NCBI GenBank assembly: GCA_021777135.1
Contig: JAJYDX010000001.1
Span: 186,001 to 250,000 of the forward strand
DNA: 64,000 bases
Source of the DNA: a bacterium
Lineage (GTDB): Bacteria > SZUA-79 > Acidulodesulfobacterales > Acidulodesulfobacteraceae
Direction of reading: 5' to 3'
This document shows positions 59,626 through 64,000 of the stretch, in pieces. The first letter of the stretch is position 1; each line of letters starts with the position of its first letter. A program made the translations under genes and the position numbers. The notes under the pieces were generated by a model. That model ran no database searches. It was not told where the DNA came from and was given only the letters and a program-made list of their open reading frames with translations.

Positions 59626-60870
59626 ATGTTTGTTAAAGGGTTAAAATGCAGGGAATGTGGCAAGGAATATCCGGATAGTCCGCTTTATGTTTGCGATTAT
59701 TGCTTCGGTCCGCTGGAAGTAGACTATGATTACGATAAAATAAAAAAAGAAATAACCAGGGAAAAGATAAAATCGCGTGATGCGAATATGTGGCGATATC
59801 AGGAACTCCTTCCTATAAAAGGAGAAATAAAAATCGGCAAAAACGTTGGATATACTCCTCTAGTAAAAGCCGATAATCTTGCAAAAGCTTTAGGCGTTAA
59901 AGAAATATACGTTAAAAACGATGCAGTAAATTTTCCTACTTTATCTTTTAAAGACAGGGTTGTTTCAGTAGCAATAGCAAAGGCAAAGGAATTTGGATTT
60001 AAGACCGTAGCATGCGCTTCTACCGGAAACCTTGCCAATTCCGTCGCAGCTTTAGCTGCTTCTTCAGGATATGAGAGTTTCGTATTTATACCGTCCAATC
60101 TTGAAGTAGGGAAAGTTCTAGGAACTTTAATATATGATACCAATTTAGTTAAAATTAACGGCAGCTATGATAAGGTCAACAGGCTTTGCACTGAAATAGC
60201 CGGAAAACACAGCTGGGCATTCGTAAATATCAATTTAAGACCGTATTATGCCGAAGGGTCGAAATCGCTTACTTTCGAAATGCTGGAGCAGTTAGGATTC
60301 AGGGCTCCCGACAATGTCGTAGTTCCTATGGCCGGAGGCTCTTTAATAACAAAAGTCGGAAAAGCGATAGACGAATTCAATTACTGCGGCCTACTCGAAG
60401 AAAAACCCCATACAAAAATTTTCGGAGCTCAGGCAACAGGATGTAATCCTATAACATCTACGGTAAAAGAAAAAAGAGAATTTATAAAACCGGTAAGGAA
60501 TCCAGATACTATTGCAAAATCTCTTGCAATCGGTAATCCCGCCGACGGGTATTACGCATCAGACCTTATGAATAAAACAGGCGGTTACGGCGAAGACGCC
60601 ACAGATGAAGAGATAGTGGAAGGAATGAAACTTTTAGCCGCTACGGAAGGTATATTTACAGAAACTGCCGGCGGCGTAACAGTAGCAGTAGCAAAAAAAC
60701 TTATAGAAAAGGGACATATAAGCAAAAAGGAAACTACTGTTTTAGCTATTACGGGAAACGGCTTAAAAACGCTTGAAGCCGTAACCGGAAAGTTGAAAGA
60801 AGCGCCGGTAATCGAAGCAAACCTAGAAGAGTTTGAATCGGTACTTGCTAAAATTAAAACCAAAAAATAA
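59626..60870 (+). CDS. thrC: Threonine synthase (zinc-ribbon-containing, PLP fold II)
   Basis: CRECGKEYPDSPLYVCDYCFGPLEV; PTLSFKDRVVSVA; STGNLANSVAALAA. The tool start 59539 falls in the terminator; ATG 59626 follows AAAGGAG. Confidence 0.9.
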   Translation: MFVKGLKCRECGKEYPDSPLYVCDYCFGPLEVDYDYDKIKKEITREKIKSRDANMWRYQELLPIKGEIKIGKNVGYTPLVKADNLAKALGVKEIYVKNDAVNFPTLSFKDRVVSVAIAKAKEFGFKTVACASTGNLANSVAALAASSGYESFVFIPSNLEVGKVLGTLIYDTNLVKINGSYDKVNRLCTEIAGKHSWAFVNINLRPYYAEGSKSLTFEMLEQLGFRAPDNVVVPMAGGSLITKVGKAIDEFNYCGLLEEKPHTKIFGAQATGCNPITSTVKEKREFIKPVRNPDTIAKSLAIGNPADGYYASDLMNKTGGYGEDATDEEIVEGMKLLAATEGIFTETAGGVTVAVAKKLIEKGHISKKETTVLAITGNGLKTLEAVTGKLKEAPVIEANLEEFESVLAKIKTKK

Positions 60871-60907
60871 TTAATTTTAATAATTTAAATATAATCAGGA
60901 GGTTACT

Positions 60908-61423
60908 ATGTCTATAAAAGTCAGAATACCAACGCCTTTAAGAACATTAACCGGAGGCAAAGCCGAAGTAGAATCTAATGGTTCTAACATAATTGAAATT
61001 ATAAACGATTTGGAAAGAAATTTTTCTGGAATTAAAGAACGTATTTGCGAACAAAACGACCAAGTCAGGAGATTTGTAAACGTGTACCTTAACGATGAGG
61101 ATATCAGATTTATCGACAATATAAACTCTAAAGTCAAAGACGGCGATACTATATCCATAATACCGGCTATAGCGGGCGGCGCACCCGAAAAAAAAAAATT
61201 TTATCTCAATTATCCGCAGGAAGTAATTAAGGAACCTTTAATTTACCTTGTTGGAAAAAATTACAACGTAATTACTAACATTAGAAGCGCAAGCATATCA
61301 AACGATATAGGTATAATCGCGATAGAGTTGGAAGGCGAATCTAAGGACATAGAAAACGCAGTCAAATTTTTAGAATCCAAAAACGTAATAGTTGAGCCTA
61401 TCGTGTTAGACGTGGTGGAATGA
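60908..61423 (+). CDS. ThiS/MoaD-like sulfur carrier domain fused to a NIL domain
   Basis: N-terminal ubiquitin-like segment VRIPTPLRTLTGGKAEVE…GDTISIIPAIAGG ending in an internal Gly-Gly; C-terminal NIL-like FYLNYPQEVIKEPLIYLVGKNYNVITNIRSASIS…ELEGESKDIENAVKFLESKNVIVEPI. Confidence 0.85.
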   Translation: MSIKVRIPTPLRTLTGGKAEVESNGSNIIEIINDLERNFSGIKERICEQNDQVRRFVNVYLNDEDIRFIDNINSKVKDGDTISIIPAIAGGAPEKKKFYLNYPQEVIKEPLIYLVGKNYNVITNIRSASISNDIGIIAIELEGESKDIENAVKFLESKNVIVEPIVLDVVE

Positions 61424-61460
61424 GCACTTAAATAACTTTTTTAAAGAAAGGAGTTTTAAA

Positions 61461-62264
61461 TTGGATTTTAGCGAAGAACAAATAAAAAGATATGCAAGGC
61501 ATATTATTTTGCCTGAAGTTGGCGGAGAAGGGCAAGAAAAACTGCTTGCGTCCAAGGTTCTTCTTATAGGCGCTGGAGGACTCGGTGCTCCATGCGGATA
61601 TTATCTTGGCGCTGCAGGAATAGGAACGCTTGGCATAGTGGATTACGATACCGTAGATTTATCTAACCTTCAACGGCAAATTTGGCACGGAACATCTGAC
61701 GTAGGAAGATATAAGGTTGATTCTGCAAAAGATTCAATAGAGCGTATTAATCCAGACGTAAAAGTAGTAACTTATAAAGAAGGAATAAATGCCGCTAATA
61801 TTAAAGAAATTATCAAAGATTATGACGTTGTCATAGATGCTACAGACAATTTCCCCACCAGATTTCTTATTAATGATGCCTGTCATTTTATGAAAAAACC
61901 CCTTGTTTACGGTTCTATCTTTAGATTTGACGGACAGGCTACGGTATTTTTGCCAGAAGAAGGTCCATGCTATAGATGCCTGTTTCCGACTCCACCGCCC
62001 GCAGGTTTGGTTCCGAGCTGCCAGGAAGCTGGAGTCTTAGGGGTTCTCCCCGGTATAATAGGGGCAATTCAGGCAAACGAAGCTATAAAAATAATTTTAG
62101 GCATAGGACAGACTTTAAACGGCAGGCTTCTTATATACGATGCGCTAGATATGAAATTTACGGAAATGAAACTTAGGAAGGATAAAACTTGCCCATTATG
62201 CGGAGAAACCCCAACTATTTTTGAATTAATAGAATACGGCGACTTGTGTGAGTTTAAAAGCTAA
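61461..62264 (+). CDS. E1-like sulfur carrier adenylyltransferase (MoeB/ThiF/HesA family)
   Basis: YARHIILPEVGGEGQEKLLASKVLLIGAGGLGAPCGYYLGAAGIG; QRQIWHGTSDVG; two CxxC-type pairs. Confidence 0.94.
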   Translation: MDFSEEQIKRYARHIILPEVGGEGQEKLLASKVLLIGAGGLGAPCGYYLGAAGIGTLGIVDYDTVDLSNLQRQIWHGTSDVGRYKVDSAKDSIERINPDVKVVTYKEGINAANIKEIIKDYDVVIDATDNFPTRFLINDACHFMKKPLVYGSIFRFDGQATVFLPEEGPCYRCLFPTPPPAGLVPSCQEAGVLGVLPGIIGAIQANEAIKIILGIGQTLNGRLLIYDALDMKFTEMKLRKDKTCPLCGETPTIFELIEYGDLCEFKS

Positions 62265-62292
62265 GATAATAAAATTGGAGGGCACGAACTAA

Positions 62293-62541
62293 ATGTCCGA
62301 ATATAAAGAAAAAAGCGAATTAAATATAAAAGGGGAGATATGTCCCTTTACTTTCGTAAAGTCAAAACTTGCATTAGAAAAAATGAAAAAAGGAGAAATT
62401 TTACGGGTAGTTGTCGATTATGAACCGGCTATAAGAAATGTCCCGCGCTCTATGGAGGAACAAGGACATAAAGTTTTATCTATTAACAAAATTAACGAAA
62501 CAGATTATGAAATAATTGTTGAAAAAGATGGTAAAAAGTAA
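62293..62541 (+). CDS. TusA-family sulfurtransferase
   Basis: LNIKGEICPFTFVKSKLALEKMKKGEILRVVVDYEPAIRNVPRSMEEQGH (CPxxxxxxK signature). Confidence 0.93.
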   Translation: MSEYKEKSELNIKGEICPFTFVKSKLALEKMKKGEILRVVVDYEPAIRNVPRSMEEQGHKVLSINKINETDYEIIVEKDGKK

Positions 62542-63472
62542 CTCAGGTTCTTTTAATTTTTTAAACTCGTTCTCCGCATTATCTAATATAGGTAAAACGG
62601 GCGCAGTTTTATTAAATAAAATTATCAATCCATATTTATGCGGTTCCAAATTATACGCAAAACTTGAAGGGCTTAATCCTGGAGGTTCCGTAAAAGACAG
62701 GCCTGCGCTTTATATGATAAAAAACGCCATCATTAACGGTAATTTAAAAGAAGGAATGGTCATAATAGATTCCTCTTCCGGCAATACAGGTATTTCTTAT
62801 GCTATGATAGGAGCCTTACTAGGAGTTAAAGTTAAAATATATGCTCCTTCCAATATGAGCGAGGAAAGAAAAAAAGTTATGCGTCTATACGGCGCAGAAT
62901 TAATTCTTACTCCGGCGGAAGAAAGTCATGATGGGGCAATCAAAAGAGCAGAGGAAGAATACAAAAGAGGTGGAAAAGACCTGTATTACATGCCTGATCA
63001 ATACAACAACGTTTTTAACCCGTTTGCTCATTACGAAACCACCGCAGTTGAACTTTTAGAGCAAACGGGAGGCAATATTGATTATTTTGCGACCGGAATA
63101 GGTACTGGAGGAACAATTCTTGGGGTTGGCAAAAAACTTAAAGAATACAACAATAATATAAAAATTATTGCCGTAGTGCCGGATAACGAAATGCATGGGA
63201 TAGAAGGTTGGAAATATAATTATGCTTTAAATTTTAAAGATTTTGACCAAAATAAAATAATAGACGATTTTGTAAAAGTGGATACAGAAGGTAGCTATTC
63301 AATGCTTAAAAAAATTATAAAAGAAGAGGGAATTCTGTGCGGTTTCTCGTCTGGAGCAAACGTTTACGGGATTAAGAAACTCACCGAAAAATACAGGGGA
63401 AATTTTGCTACAGTGCTTCCTGACACTGGTTTAAGATATCTTTCTACTAGGGTATTCAACGAGATAATGTAG
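62528..63472 (+). CDS. cysM: Cysteine synthase family PLP enzyme (CysK/CysM-like)
   Basis: KLEGLNPGGSVKDRPALYMI; IDSSSGNTGISYAMIGALLGVKV; ATGIGTGGTILGVGKKLKE; CGFSSGANVYG. Confidence 0.9.
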   Translation: MVKSNSGSFNFLNSFSALSNIGKTGAVLLNKIINPYLCGSKLYAKLEGLNPGGSVKDRPALYMIKNAIINGNLKEGMVIIDSSSGNTGISYAMIGALLGVKVKIYAPSNMSEERKKVMRLYGAELILTPAEESHDGAIKRAEEEYKRGGKDLYYMPDQYNNVFNPFAHYETTAVELLEQTGGNIDYFATGIGTGGTILGVGKKLKEYNNNIKIIAVVPDNEMHGIEGWKYNYALNFKDFDQNKIIDDFVKVDTEGSYSMLKKIIKEEGILCGFSSGANVYGIKKLTEKYRGNFATVLPDTGLRYLSTRVFNEIM

Positions 63473-63553
63473 CATAGAAATTAATTATATAATATAATAT
63501 CAAACACGATGTTATAATATATGTTGTTTATGCTACTTTAATTTTATATTAAA

Positions 63554-63985
63554 ATGTCCATAATAATTACAAAATCTGAATTTGAAATAATAAAAAAGCA
63601 TGCGGCGGATACATTTCCTTACGAAGCATGCGGCGGGCTTCTAGGAAGAATAGAGGGAGATTCTAGAATTGTCGTTAAGGCTTATCCAGCTGAAAACCGT
63701 TACGGTAAAATTACATGGGATAGTTTCGAAATTGAACCCAATGATATTTTAAATATGGATAAATTATGCGTTAAAGAAAATCTAGATATATTAGGTTTTT
63801 ATCATACGCATCCAAACCATCCTGCTATTCCTTCTAATTTCGATATAAATGCATCATGGCCTTTTTATTCTTACGTCATTATTTCTTTAAAAGGCAATAG
63901 TCCCGATAACGTCATAGATATAAGAAGTTATCTTATGGCTGATAGAATTTCGGAGCCAGTTGAAGAAAAAGTTATTATTAAATAA
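63554..63985 (+). CDS. JAMM/MPN metalloprotease (Mec-like, releases amino acid from sulfur carrier)
   Basis: FPYEACGGLLG; GFYHTHPNHPAIPSNFDINASW (JAMM HxHP…S…D). Confidence 0.9.
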   Translation: MSIIITKSEFEIIKKHAADTFPYEACGGLLGRIEGDSRIVVKAYPAENRYGKITWDSFEIEPNDILNMDKLCVKENLDILGFYHTHPNHPAIPSNFDINASWPFYSYVIISLKGNSPDNVIDIRSYLMADRISEPVEEKVIIK

Positions 63986-64000
63986 ATACTTTAAAAGAGA

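Overview
This is a 64 kb AT-rich bacterial chromosome segment in a Gram-negative (LpxK, LpxL, LptE, porins). Gene content loosely suggests an anaerobic or microaerobic, possibly deltaproteobacterial-type diazotroph, but the lineage is inference only. Main blocks: (1) a divergent NO-stress module with a Ric/ScdA-type Fe-S repair gene (partial, missed by the ORF track), a monoheme cytochrome c and a quinol-type NO reductase, with two symmetrically placed DNR/FNR-like sites between them. (2) Porin, MFS, RarA, Fur and Nramp-like genes. (3) nifV, then a DUF190-crcB pair. (4) A compact nif cluster nifH-nifB-methyltransferase-ferredoxin-nifD-K-E-N-X, then an ANTAR response regulator-nifI1-nifI2 unit, with two good sigma-54 promoters and a terminator-like hairpin in the nifH leader. 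(5) Housekeeping and envelope genes, including an lpxK split at a dnaX-like A-AAA-AAG slippery site and a tRNA-Leu that reads as anticodon AAG. (6) c-di-GMP proteins, gap-pgk-lspA-leuS-lptE and nucleotide-sugar genes. (7) A SAM-I riboswitch controlling thrC / ThiS-NIL fusion / moeB-like / tusA-like / cysM-like / mec-like (JAMM), a candidate sulfur-carrier-protein route to homocysteine or cysteine. The strongest novelty candidates are the SAM-riboswitch sulfur-carrier operon, the putative ANTAR-type attenuation of nif, and the lpxK frameshift site. No CRISPR array, IS element or phage region was seen.
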